DNA from: PGYR01 sp046290495
GTDB taxonomy: Bacteria; Bacteroidota; Ignavibacteria; Kapaibacteriales; UBA2268
NCBI GenBank assembly: GCA_046290495.1
Contig: JBKAGT010000006.1
Location: forward strand, 186,001-250,000
DNA length: 64,000 bases
Direction of reading: 5' to 3'
In this document: positions 24,514 through 33,202 of the stretch, piece after piece
Position numbering within the stretch: the stretch's first letter is position 1
Layout of the letters: every line of letters starts with the position of its first letter
Program-made: the position numbers and the translations under genes
The notes under the pieces: generated by a model
Database searches by the model: none
What the model was told of the DNA's origin: nothing
What the model saw: only the letters and a program-made list of their open reading frames with translations

Positions 24514-24831
24514 TTAGAATATTATAGATAAGAATACAGCTGCAAAAATAATTATTAAAAAGAAAGTAACCATTTCATTGCTTTCTGGGATAGTAATTAC
24601 AGGTTTATTATCTATATATAAATCAAATGACACACCGTTGAAGTTCATTTTAGTAGTGAGCTGTGCGTGTCTTTCTTTACCTTCATCTGTGAAAGTGAAT
24701 CTGTGATTTGTACCTGATAAAGAATACTTTTCAGATACATTAACACCATTTACTATTACTGTTTCTTTTCCTAAAATAGTATTGTGTAGTTCTATTGTAC
24801 TGTTACCATAATATACTGTTGAGTGTTTCAT
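24514..24831 (-). CDS. Small tail-anchored protein, 105 residues
   Basis: The first 80 residues form a beta-rich soluble domain (YYGNSTIELHNTILGKETVIVNGVNVS, then HRFTFTDEGKERHAQ) and the last 20 residues (VTFFLIIIFAAVFLSII) are a single transmembrane helix, giving a tail-anchored layout with the domain in the cytoplasm. There is no signal peptide. The family was not recognised. It lies upstream of the multi-pass membrane protein on the same strand and might act with it. Confidence 0.55.
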   Translation of the reverse strand: MKHSTVYYGNSTIELHNTILGKETVIVNGVNVSEKYSLSGTNHRFTFTDEGKERHAQLTTKMNFNGVSFDLYIDNKPVITIPESNEMVTFFLIIIFAAVFLSIIF

Positions 24832-25009
24832 TTTATTCCCCTACTAAATAATTTCAATTCAAAAAAGTATATAATAAAATATTATTGTTTCTGTTTGAGT
24901 ATTAAAGTTTATTTTTTTTGTTGTATGCTCTCATTTTATGCCCAACATTTTCAGTACAAGAATAGTGAATTGTTTATTAAATTTTAAAATAAATGGTTAT
25001 ACAAAAAAA

Positions 25010-26035
25010 TTAATTTCTTTCTAAATTTCTAACTTTAGTAAGTATATCTTTAATTTCATTAGGGTATTCTCCTTCGAAATATTCAAATATAAGTGGACTT
25101 TCAGTATAAAAATAGCTAGTAAAGTTTACCCAATCATCAACTTTAACTTCACCATTCATCTTGAACAATTTAATTGATTTTGCTTTTATATGATTTTTAT
25201 TCTTCTTATTGAAGTTGAAGTCTGAATCTCTTCTTCTATAATAGTCATCATTTTTATAGAGATGAATGGCACCATCGAAATGTCTAAATATTTTTTTATT
25301 AGTATCATATTCTGCATGCACATACTTTGCAGGGTAATAAATATTGTTGTTAAATTCTACTGTTACTTTATCTCTTTTAAATTCTATCGCTTGAAAAACT
25401 AATATACTCCCTTTCTTAACCCATGAAATATCTAAAGAGTGAATGTCATTAAAAAAACTAGATATAATATGACTATCTATATCTGACGGAGGCTTCAGTT
25501 TCACAATACTTTCTTCTATTTTGGAAATATCTTTATTGAATTTTGCTCCAAACCAATAATCTTTGGTCTTAGTTGGGTAATAATTAATATCAATTTTCAC
25601 TCTATTGTAATCGAGTGATATATGTAGGTCTGTATTCTCATTAGAATAATTACTAAATGTTTTAATAAAATGGTAGGAAAATGTTCTATTACTATTTAAT
25701 CCCCTTCTCAAAAATGGATGAGCCATCAGCATATAGTTGTTATCAATAAAATATCCTTCTTGTAAATCTCTTTTATAAAAAAGATTATCTAATACTGAAA
25801 CCTCTATTAATCCTTCTTTATCTCTAATCAGACTGTTGTTAAGAATCTCAACTATATTTTGATATTCAACTATAATACCTATTTCTCTTATATATTTGCA
25901 ATTATCTTTAGATATTGAAATGCCCTTAGTCTGACAATACTTAATGAATGATTCGATCAATTCAATATTTTCAGACAAGACTCTAGATTCTTCTAACCTT
26001 AAACTTTCTAAATACGCTTTTTGAAATTCGTTCAT
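25010..26035 (-). CDS. Unknown soluble protein, 341 residues
   Basis: The protein has an N-terminal helical part (residues 1-60, acidic), followed by mixed alpha/beta sequence with aromatic-rich segments (KDYWFGAKFNKDISK, AEYDTNKKIFRHFDGAIHLYKNDDYYRRRDSD) and a charged C-terminus. It has no signal peptide, membrane segment or motif that I can name. It is separated by about 80 bp from the ankyrin gene upstream and 180 bp from the tail-anchored gene downstream. Its size and place in the accessory block make it the main candidate for an element-borne defence or effector protein, but this is only positional. Confidence 0.55.
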   Translation of the reverse strand: MNEFQKAYLESLRLEESRVLSENIELIESFIKYCQTKGISISKDNCKYIREIGIIVEYQNIVEILNNSLIRDKEGLIEVSVLDNLFYKRDLQEGYFIDNNYMLMAHPFLRRGLNSNRTFSYHFIKTFSNYSNENTDLHISLDYNRVKIDINYYPTKTKDYWFGAKFNKDISKIEESIVKLKPPSDIDSHIISSFFNDIHSLDISWVKKGSILVFQAIEFKRDKVTVEFNNNIYYPAKYVHAEYDTNKKIFRHFDGAIHLYKNDDYYRRRDSDFNFNKKNKNHIKAKSIKLFKMNGEVKVDDWVNFTSYFYTESPLIFEYFEGEYPNEIKDILTKVRNLERN

Positions 26036-26117
26036 TTGCTACATTGGTTACTTCTTTCTGTTTCTATGTGGTTTTTTCAATCATAAAAAATCTAAAATTT
26101 TATCTGTTCTTACAATT

Positions 26118-26681
26118 TCAATTTCTGAAATCCTCACTAATCAACGGTCTCAAATCAAATGAATTTGGATTATGACCATGGTCAATTGCTTCCCCAATCA
26201 TATTTACATATGATTTCACACTTACACCAGAAGTATTTTTACTCTCGATTGAGACTTTCTTACTAAGTAATAATTCAACTATTTTGATAGAGTCAGAATT
26301 TTCTTTGAAATTTCTACAAGCTATAAATAGGGCATTATTACCAGTTAAGTCTTTATCATGAACATCAGCTCCTAAATCAATTAGAGCTTTAACTAACTCG
26401 TAATTTTTAGCAGTCTCAATAGCTAAAAATAAAGCATTATAATTGTGATGGAAATTATTTGATTTAGAATTAATATCAACACCAGCGTTAATGAACTCGT
26501 CAATTACATGATAATAATTCATATTAATTTTTGATGAATTTATAATGTAAAAATGAAATAAACTCAATCCAGTTTTTTTACTTGATGAAAGTAATATTTC
26601 TTTTTTTGTGTTCTTTAGTCTAGTTATATCATTAGAGTATAATATTTTTTGTCCCCTATGATAAATGTCTTTATATATCAA
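26118..26681 (-). CDS. Ankyrin-repeat protein
   Basis: The 187-residue protein contains about three ankyrin repeats from residue 45 to 155: NYNALFLAIETAKNYELVKALIDLGADVHDKD and GNNALFIACRNFKENSDSIKIVELLLSKKVSIESKN are clear, with a more degenerate repeat before them (FINAGVDINSKS). It has no signal peptide, so it probably mediates protein-protein binding in the cytoplasm. It lies 20 bp downstream of the integrase gene on the same strand and could be co-transcribed with it. Small ankyrin proteins often serve as immunity or adaptor proteins; the partner here might be the 341-residue protein next door (inference). Confidence 0.75.
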   Translation of the reverse strand: MIYKDIYHRGQKILYSNDITRLKNTKKEILLSSSKKTGLSLFHFYIINSSKINMNYYHVIDEFINAGVDINSKSNNFHHNYNALFLAIETAKNYELVKALIDLGADVHDKDLTGNNALFIACRNFKENSDSIKIVELLLSKKVSIESKNTSGVSVKSYVNMIGEAIDHGHNPNSFDLRPLISEDFRN

Positions 26682-26701
26682 TTTCGTTTCTCCATTATTA
26701 T

Positions 26702-27916
26702 TTACATCTCATCCAAAGCACTTTTAACCTTATTAACAGCTTCAATTTCAGATATTCTAATATACTTATCAAACGCCTCTCTTGTTGTGTGTCCCGTAAT
26801 CTTCATAATTTCACTAGCAGAAACACCATTCTTAATTAGTCTAGTAATAAATGTACGTCTTGCGGTGTGTGAGCCGATTAGTTCGTATTTGTCTACTTCA
26901 TAAATTACTTGCTCATTTTTCACAAAAGATATCTTCTTAGTCTTATCTGTTATACCAACCTCTTTACATAATTCTCTAATATTCTTTAAGTATTTATATC
27001 TATTTTCTAACTGATAATCTTCCAAGCTATGAGTAATCAACAGCTCTTTTAATTTATTGCTGATAGGAATAGTAAGCTCTTTGTTGGTTTTAAGAGTCAT
27101 TATTTTTATTTCGTCTTTATCTAAATTGATATTACTATTATCGATTCTTGAAATATCAGATATCCTAACACCGGTGTAAATTTGAAAGAGAAACCAAAAC
27201 CGGGTATTTTCTAATTTTCGGCCGACGTAATTTTCTATTAATTCTACTTCATTATCAGTAAGAGCTACACTATCAACCTTATGAGTTTTGACTCTAAGAG
27301 CTGAAGAAAAGTCTTGATGATGAATGAATTTCTTTTTGAATGCAAAATTAAGACAGCTCCCCAGGATAGTAAGTTTAACATTTACTGTATTGTCTGTATT
27401 TCCTAGTGTTTCATAACAGTAATTCTTAAAATCATTAATCAGATCACTATCAAATTCAGTTAGAAGTAATTTTTGATCTGAAGATTTTGCATATTTAGCC
27501 AGAGTATATTTTACATTCTTATAAAGACCCTCTGTAGACTTTTTCAAATGATTTTCTTTCTTTGCATTCTCTATATATAAATCAAAGAGTTGGAATATAT
27601 CAATGTTGGTTATATGCTTGCCAGAGATGAATGATTTAACTATCGATTTAAACTCATTTGTATCAATGTTGGGGTTTTTCTCGTACATCTTGACATAAGT
27701 ATCAAGTGTAAAGTCTTCTATCTTCTGAAGCCGTTTATTGAAGCTCGAATGTAGTCTATAAGTTGGTTTAATTTTTTGTTTTCGTGAATCCCAATCTTCA
27801 GTTGGAATCGAAACTTTGGAAGAGAATTTAATTCTAGTACCTTTGAAATGTGTACTAAAAACGATGTTAGTAATATCTCTATTACTGTGTGCGAGATACC
27901 TATTTATTTTAATCAT
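26702..27916 (-). CDS. Tyrosine recombinase (integrase) of the element
   Basis: The 404-residue protein has the Bacteroidota-type layout: an N-terminal arm-binding domain (MIKINRYLAHSN to about 95), a SAM-like core-binding domain (about 105-215) and a catalytic domain with the full set of residues, Arg251 in TGVRISDI, a Lys near 276-279, His350/Arg353 in HTARR, His376 in TGHTT and the nucleophile Tyr385 in FDKYI. All active residues are present, so it should be functional. It lies at the right end of the element and reads inward, about 215 bp from the 18-bp repeat. It probably catalyses integration at the methyltransferase start codon. Confidence 0.95.
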   Translation of the reverse strand: MIKINRYLAHSNRDITNIVFSTHFKGTRIKFSSKVSIPTEDWDSRKQKIKPTYRLHSSFNKRLQKIEDFTLDTYVKMYEKNPNIDTNEFKSIVKSFISGKHITNIDIFQLFDLYIENAKKENHLKKSTEGLYKNVKYTLAKYAKSSDQKLLLTEFDSDLINDFKNYCYETLGNTDNTVNVKLTILGSCLNFAFKKKFIHHQDFSSALRVKTHKVDSVALTDNEVELIENYVGRKLENTRFWFLFQIYTGVRISDISRIDNSNINLDKDEIKIMTLKTNKELTIPISNKLKELLITHSLEDYQLENRYKYLKNIRELCKEVGITDKTKKISFVKNEQVIYEVDKYELIGSHTARRTFITRLIKNGVSASEIMKITGHTTREAFDKYIRISEIEAVNKVKSALDEM

Positions 27917-27983
27917 ATCGAAATATTTATTTATTTATGAATAAAGCCAAAGGCAATATAATAAATTATTTTAAAGATAAAAA

Positions 27984-28019
27984 TGTAGGACACTTTGTAG
28001 GACAGTTTTATTTAATTTA
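27984..28019. repeat. Right subterminal repeat (candidate integrase arm site)
   Basis: TGTAGGACACTT (27984-27995) and TGTAGGACAGTT (27996-28007) are tandem 12-bp units followed by TTATTTAATTTA. The block matches 14367-14402 with about four differences and the same orientation. It lies 110 bp inside the right 18-bp repeat. Confidence 0.6.
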
Positions 28020-28129
28020 TGCTGATTTGGGCGTATTCAGCATAGTTCACTGAAATTAAAAAGGATGCTGTAAGGCGTGATAATGAGTTAAGAGAAGGAA
28101 ACTTGAGTTAAATATTAATAAAAATATTA

Positions 28130-28147
28130 ATATTTGCCATAAATGTT
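28130..28147. repeat. Right attachment-site repeat (attR core), 18 bp
   Basis: This is identical to 14283-14300, and the similarity stops on both sides. It duplicates the start codon region of the methyltransferase and marks the right boundary of the inserted element. Confidence 0.8.
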
Positions 28148-28200
28148 TAGCTGATTGACTATCTTAATGTTTTACAATAGTGCAATTTAAAAATTATTCT

Positions 28201-29313
28201 ATGAAAATCGCGTATCTATCTACATTTTATCCTTACAAAGGTGGTATTGCTCAGTTCAATGGTTCACTCTACAGAGCTCTGTCAGAGAATCATGAGGTTA
28301 AAGCATTCAACTATAAGCTACAATATCCAAAGATTTTGTTCCCTGGTAAGAGCCAATACGTTAATGAAGATGATAATGCAATAGTCATAGAGTCAGAGAG
28401 AACTTTAAACTCGGTGAATCCATTAAGTTGGCATTCAACTTACAAAGAGATAGCAGAGTTCAAACCAGACTTGGTTATGAGTAAGCTATGGCTGCCGTTC
28501 CTTGCCCCTTCTGTTGGATATGTAACGGGCAAGCTAAGAAAAGATGGAGTGAAGGCAATTTCTGTGTTAGGCAATGTAATTCCCCACGAGCACAGAATAG
28601 GCGACGAAGCACTTACAAAGTACTATCTGAATAGAAATGACGGATTTATAGCAATGGCAGAATCTGTGAAAGATGACCTACTCACGCTAAAGCCAGATGC
28701 AAAGTATATAATGGGTTATCATCCACCTTATGACCACTTTGGTGAGAAGATAGATAAACAAGAAGCAAGGCAAAAACTCGGGATAGCACCAGGCAAAAAA
28801 GTGTTGATTTTCTTCGGATTCATTCGTGATTACAAGGGGTTAGATGTATTAATTGAGTCATTCAAATCGCTTGATGACAGCTACCACCTAATCATAGCAG
28901 GGGAGTCATATTCTGGCTTCGATAAATATGAGCAGATGCTTGCTGATGTCGATTCTAACAGAGTGACTAAGCTAATAAAATATACTACGGAGGACGAAGC
29001 AGCTATGTGCTTTTCGGCATCTGACGTCTGTGTATTGCCATATAGAACGGCTACTCAATCGGGTATTGTAGGTATATCATACAACTTCCACATACCTGTA
29101 ATTGTAAGCGATGTTGGTGGACTGAAAGAAATGGTTGCCCCTTGGAATGCAGGTATTGTAGTCGAGAAAGCTGACAAATCTTTATTCACAAATGCGATAA
29201 AAGACTACTTCAGCTCTGAAACTGACTATGTAGCAAATATTGACCAAGCCCTACGAGACCAATCTTGGGAGAGCTTAGCTAAAAAAGTTGAAGCATTTTA
29301 TAATGAGTTGTAG
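28201..29313 (+). CDS. Glycosyltransferase family 4
   Basis: The 370-residue enzyme begins MKIAYLSTFYPYKGGIAQF, the usual GT4 N-terminus with the glycine-rich acceptor loop. I choose the ATG of 28201 over a GTG seven codons upstream for that reason. The C-terminal Rossmann domain has KVLIFFGFIRDYKGLDVLIESF and the donor-site segment DVCVLPYRTATQSGIVGISY, the E-X7-E-like region of GT-B retaining enzymes (here with Gln/Ser in place of the first acidic residue). It probably transfers a sugar from a nucleotide donor onto a surface glycan or lipid-linked chain. Before the element inserted, its start lay about 60 bp from that of the divergent methyltransferase. Confidence 0.9.
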   Translation: MKIAYLSTFYPYKGGIAQFNGSLYRALSENHEVKAFNYKLQYPKILFPGKSQYVNEDDNAIVIESERTLNSVNPLSWHSTYKEIAEFKPDLVMSKLWLPFLAPSVGYVTGKLRKDGVKAISVLGNVIPHEHRIGDEALTKYYLNRNDGFIAMAESVKDDLLTLKPDAKYIMGYHPPYDHFGEKIDKQEARQKLGIAPGKKVLIFFGFIRDYKGLDVLIESFKSLDDSYHLIIAGESYSGFDKYEQMLADVDSNRVTKLIKYTTEDEAAMCFSASDVCVLPYRTATQSGIVGISYNFHIPVIVSDVGGLKEMVAPWNAGIVVEKADKSLFTNAIKDYFSSETDYVANIDQALRDQSWESLAKKVEAFYNEL

Positions 29314-29404
29314 TTAGATACGGTATAAATTTCCTTCTCTTTGAGACATTTTTATTGTTCATGTGTCTATATATAGAGGACATTATTGTTAAAATTGAAA
29401 AACT

Positions 29405-31810
29405 ATGAAATTATTAATCTTTATATCTTTAATTCCAACACTATTATTAAGTCAAGACCCAAGCACTTTCGACACTGTTAAAGTAAATAAATTTATCACA
29501 CCAACTAAGTTTGACCATTTTCTATATGGACATGAAACTGAAGTGAAGTGGCAAAAACTGCCAGATTATGATAGGTATAAACTATCACTTTCACCAAATG
29601 GTTACAACTGGTGGTTAACTAGCGATAGCGTAATAGGTAATACATACCAATGGGAAATTAGCGATATGAATTGCGACAGTTGCCAGTGGAAAGTAGAACC
29701 ATATATGGATGAAGATACTCGCTTCCTAAAACACGAGTGGACACGTACACCTGAACCCGCTATAAAACATATAGAGCCAATCAATCTTGTAAATACTAGT
29801 GATAGTAATATGATATTAGTTGGGTACAAAAGAGAATATTCTGAGAATACTGAGAAAGACCAAACTAATTTCTATGTAGCAAAATACACAACAGAAGCTG
29901 AGTTGATATGGGAATATGAGTATGGTGATTTGGATTCGAATGATAGAGCAGAAGGCATAGTGGAGACTTCTGACGGAGATTTCATTGTAGTTGGGACAAC
30001 AGAATCAACGGATCAAGGAGTAAAGCTATTTGGAAAGAAAGACATAGTTGCGATAAAGCTAGATAAAGATGGCAATAAGATATGGCGACAGACTTATGGT
30101 GGTAAGGACAATGATTGGGGTTTCAGAATTCTCCCAGCAAAAGATGGAGGCTATTATATAGGCGGGCAGACTGGCTCATCGGATAGATACTTTAAGAAGA
30201 ATGAAGGCCAAGTTGATTACTATCTCATGAAAATAGACTCAGAAGGGTATATGGAGTGGTCGCAAACCTATGGTAGAGAAAAAGACGAATTGTTAGATGA
30301 TATGCAACTAGACCCAGAGGGGAATATAATATTGTTTGGATTCTCTAATTCTAGGGATTCTGTTCATATGAGTAATAAGTATGGAAATTGGACAGATAAA
30401 GAACATCCATGGTTTGTAAAAGTTGATGAATCAGGGAAGATAATTTGGGACTATCAACATGCCATAGGAGATGATTATGGAGGAAAATTTAATGTATTAA
30501 GTGACGGTAGTATATTAACAGTATTCCACTCTTCAGACTGGTCAGATGGTTGGCCTAATCAGGACCCTCACACATATTGGGCACTAAAAATCGATAAAAA
30601 TCATAATTTACAGTATGTAAAGGAGTATCTAGATGCTAATTTATGGTCTTATTATAAACAATTCATAAATAGTAGAGGGAACATAACCGATTTGTCACAA
30701 AGCGGCATACAAGAAATAGATACTAGTGCGAGAATAATTTGGTCCAAAAAGCTAAATGAAGGGATTTATATCCCTAAATCCATCATCGAAACTAAAGATC
30801 ATGCAATGATTGTGGTTGGTAAGAACAAACCTGGTGAATTGACCTTTCAGAAATATACAGTTTCGCCAATAGTTTTACAAGAGTTTTCTGAAAAGTTTAG
30901 CGTAGAGACAAGTCAGCCCAAATTTACTAAAGACACTATTTGGTTAGATTTAAAATTTATTGGAACAGATATAGATACTGTTGTTAACGATTTATTTTGT
31001 AATCAAGGAAGTATAACTGGCAAAATTGATAGTTATCATTTTGGTTCATTTAGCAGTGGAGGAAATAGAATCACTGAAGTTATTCATGAAGACGAGTATT
31101 TGGAGCCAGGGGAATGTGCTGGCATGAGGATAAATAATATTATTAGCAGAAGTGGGACTCATTTTGAAACACTTTACTTTACAAAACCTATCCAGCCAAA
31201 CACTTCGGAGGGTTCTACGCTCACTATTGCTGTAAATGTAACTTATGACGCATTGCAATATGAAAAAAACGAAATTTCATTTGGTGATTTGAATGTGAAA
31301 GACACTAGTGTTATTCATTATCTGTCATTAAGTAATATATCTCACTTTGATATTACAATTGAATATGACTCAAATTCTGTTAGAAATTTTGACATAAAAT
31401 CAACTGATTTACAAATAGGCGCAAATTCATCTGCACAGATACCAATTGTATTTACTCCCGTTGATACAGGCAGGATAGAACAAAATGTGGTATTTAGTTA
31501 CAGATTGTATGGTGGTAATTTTGTTAGGAATGATACAATTTCATTAAAGGGCTACTCTATCCCACCAAAACAAACAAGCGTGAACGAAACCAACGAACAA
31601 AAACAAACTATCTATCCCAATCCAGCGATGAACTCTATAAACTTAAGTGGCTATTCTGAAGAGTCAATCTATATCTATGACATTGATGGGAATCAAATTA
31701 GTATTTCTGCCGTAGTGAATGACCGAGTGGATATATCAAACCTCATGGCAGGTGTCTATTTGCTGAAGGACACCAACGGTAATGTTATTGGTAAGTTTGT
31801 GAAGGAGTAG
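29405..31810 (+). CDS. T9SS-secreted beta-propeller-like protein
   Basis: The 801-residue protein has a signal peptide ending LLLS before QDP, so the mature form would start with Gln. From about residue 130 to 480 it has repeats of the type WEYEYG/GIVETSDGDFIVVGTTES/DIVAIKLDKDGNKIWRQTYGG, which form a beta-propeller in many secreted proteins of this phylum. A later Ig-like domain (about 615-720) resembles the choice-of-anchor D/ASH type (ISFGDLNVKDTSVIHYLSLSN). The last 70 residues, from TIYPNPAM, are a T9SS type A sorting domain. Function is unknown; surface or extracellular binding is typical. It is convergent with the next gene, 7 bp between stops. Confidence 0.85.
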   Translation: MKLLIFISLIPTLLLSQDPSTFDTVKVNKFITPTKFDHFLYGHETEVKWQKLPDYDRYKLSLSPNGYNWWLTSDSVIGNTYQWEISDMNCDSCQWKVEPYMDEDTRFLKHEWTRTPEPAIKHIEPINLVNTSDSNMILVGYKREYSENTEKDQTNFYVAKYTTEAELIWEYEYGDLDSNDRAEGIVETSDGDFIVVGTTESTDQGVKLFGKKDIVAIKLDKDGNKIWRQTYGGKDNDWGFRILPAKDGGYYIGGQTGSSDRYFKKNEGQVDYYLMKIDSEGYMEWSQTYGREKDELLDDMQLDPEGNIILFGFSNSRDSVHMSNKYGNWTDKEHPWFVKVDESGKIIWDYQHAIGDDYGGKFNVLSDGSILTVFHSSDWSDGWPNQDPHTYWALKIDKNHNLQYVKEYLDANLWSYYKQFINSRGNITDLSQSGIQEIDTSARIIWSKKLNEGIYIPKSIIETKDHAMIVVGKNKPGELTFQKYTVSPIVLQEFSEKFSVETSQPKFTKDTIWLDLKFIGTDIDTVVNDLFCNQGSITGKIDSYHFGSFSSGGNRITEVIHEDEYLEPGECAGMRINNIISRSGTHFETLYFTKPIQPNTSEGSTLTIAVNVTYDALQYEKNEISFGDLNVKDTSVIHYLSLSNISHFDITIEYDSNSVRNFDIKSTDLQIGANSSAQIPIVFTPVDTGRIEQNVVFSYRLYGGNFVRNDTISLKGYSIPPKQTSVNETNEQKQTIYPNPAMNSINLSGYSEESIYIYDIDGNQISISAVVNDRVDISNLMAGVYLLKDTNGNVIGKFVKE

Positions 31811-31817
31811 GTAAACT

Positions 31818-33062
31818 CTACTCTACCAAAAACTTTTGTTTATATATACCTTCTACATTTAGCATGCTAATAAAGTAAACACCTCTATTAAATTCGGTGT
31901 TAAGTTTGAATTTGTTATTACCGTTACTTAGATATTCTAATTTTTTGCTTATTAGTACATTTCCATTTAGATCATAAATAGAATATATGATTTGATCTTC
32001 TAAATCTGCTTTTATATTGACCTCAACTTCTCCATTGTCAGAAGAGATACTAATATCTAAGTTCCTTTTAGTAATACTATTTTGAGGAAAAACTGAAGAC
32101 TTTGAATTTGCTTTTTTATAAATTACACTGCCGCACGCTAAAGTATAATCATCAAACTTGAGAAATCGGTTTACGTTAGCTTCTCCTGTTGGTGATTTAT
32201 CCCACGTAATACCACCATCTGTGGTTTCGTATATAGGCATGCTCCAACCACCAATAGCGCCATTCATTTCATCCCAAAAGCAAATACCTTGAATCTGAGT
32301 ATATGGGTGTCTAATCTCGGTCCATGTTAAACCTTTGTCTGATGATTTGAGAATAGAAGTACTATCGGCAGTCAAATTTTGAACTGAGATAAATGTAAAC
32401 TTTTCATCTGTAGTAAAATCAATTTTCCAACCCAACTCATCAGGAATACCAGTATCATATACTATTTCCCAATTATCTCCACCGTTTGTAGTTCTATATA
32501 CTACACCTCCTTTATCACCAGTACCAGTTATTAAACCAATTTTATTGTCGTAGAATTTAACATCTACCAAACCTTCTATCTCATCACTTAAATTTGTTAC
32601 TTCCCATGTTAATCCTAAGTCATTTGACCTCATTATCAAAGCTGAATAAAAATAAGTACCGACAGCAATAATAGTACTATCTTGCAAGGCATGAATACCA
32701 CAAATACCCTTAAATAGAGTATCTTTGATTGGAATAGTATCCCAAGTTGAACCACCATCAGATGTTCTATATATACCATTTCTGAAGGCCCCTGCGAAAC
32801 CAATATCTTTGCTTAGAAACTCAATTGAACGCAGGTATCCATTAAGGTATCCACTTTTTGTCCAAGTATCACCAAAATCTGTAGTTTTAAAAACGGTGTC
32901 TTTATGGCTGTTAACAGCCCAACCAATCTTCTCAGAAAAGGACATATCATCACACCTAGTACCAAAATAGACACTATTTGGCATTGGTTCCCACTCTTGC
33001 GCAAATGAAAATGTAGAAAATAGTATAATGAAAAGAAATGTGTACTTCACTTTATCCTCCAA
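31818..33062 (-). CDS. T9SS-secreted YCF48/BNR-repeat protein
   Basis: The 414-residue protein has a signal peptide ending SFA before QEW (mature N-terminal Gln). It has at least six Asp-box repeats with the pattern T(D/N)xGxTW: TDFGDTWTK, SDGGSTWDT, NDLGLTWEV, TNGGDNWEI, SDKGLTWTE and TDGGITWDK. They should fold into a sialidase-like or YCF48-like beta-propeller. The last 75 residues end GVYFISMLNVEGIYKQKFLVE, a T9SS type A sorting domain. Sialidase catalytic residues were not identified, so this is more likely a binding protein than an enzyme. It faces the preceding T9SS cargo gene tail to tail. Confidence 0.87.
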   Translation of the reverse strand: MEDKVKYTFLFIILFSTFSFAQEWEPMPNSVYFGTRCDDMSFSEKIGWAVNSHKDTVFKTTDFGDTWTKSGYLNGYLRSIEFLSKDIGFAGAFRNGIYRTSDGGSTWDTIPIKDTLFKGICGIHALQDSTIIAVGTYFYSALIMRSNDLGLTWEVTNLSDEIEGLVDVKFYDNKIGLITGTGDKGGVVYRTTNGGDNWEIVYDTGIPDELGWKIDFTTDEKFTFISVQNLTADSTSILKSSDKGLTWTEIRHPYTQIQGICFWDEMNGAIGGWSMPIYETTDGGITWDKSPTGEANVNRFLKFDDYTLACGSVIYKKANSKSSVFPQNSITKRNLDISISSDNGEVEVNIKADLEDQIIYSIYDLNGNVLISKKLEYLSNGNNKFKLNTEFNRGVYFISMLNVEGIYKQKFLVE

Positions 33063-33202
33063 TAGTTGAAATATTACTTATCTAACACATGAATTGGTGT
33101 ATTGGTTACAAGTTTTATTGAATTGAGAGATAGCGGTATTGCTTAAGATTTATAATATTGTTAAATTAAATGAATCAAAATCAATAAAAAAACCATTTAA
33201 TA

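Larger units (their letters stand above)
14283..28147. mobile_element. Integrated genetic element, 13.8 kb, satellite/IME-like
   Basis: The element is bounded by a perfect 18-bp direct repeat and contains, from left to right: an XRE regulator, two HTH/excisionase-like proteins, a prim-pol/VapE replication protein with a repeat-rich region behind it, small overlapping unknown genes, a di-heme cytochrome, a minus-strand accessory block with an ankyrin protein, and a tyrosine recombinase reading inward from the right end. Related 36-bp repeats lie inside each end. I recognise no capsid, portal, terminase, tail, relaxase or conjugation gene. The integrase, excisionase, regulator and primase-helicase set is what phage-inducible satellites and small integrative mobilisable elements carry. 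Mobility is inferred, not shown. Confidence 0.85.
27917..28200. other. Right end of the element and former promoter region
   Basis: This 284-bp stretch has no gene. It holds the right subterminal repeat (27984-28019), element-end DNA, the right 18-bp repeat (28130-28147) and 53 bp of presumed original intergenic DNA before the glycosyltransferase ATG at 28201. On the minus strand the repeat opens a ten-codon remnant (ATG GCA AAT ATT ..., then TAA). Confidence 0.6.

Noticed and set aside
14283..28147. Reading the element as a complete prophage or as a conjugative element
   Set aside because: No capsid, portal, terminase, tail, relaxase or type IV secretion gene could be recognised; a satellite or simple integrative element fits better.
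28155..28178. TTGACT and TACAAT before the glycosyltransferase as a sigma-70-type promoter
   Set aside because: The spacer is only 12 bp and this bacterial group uses a different consensus, so it is probably coincidental.
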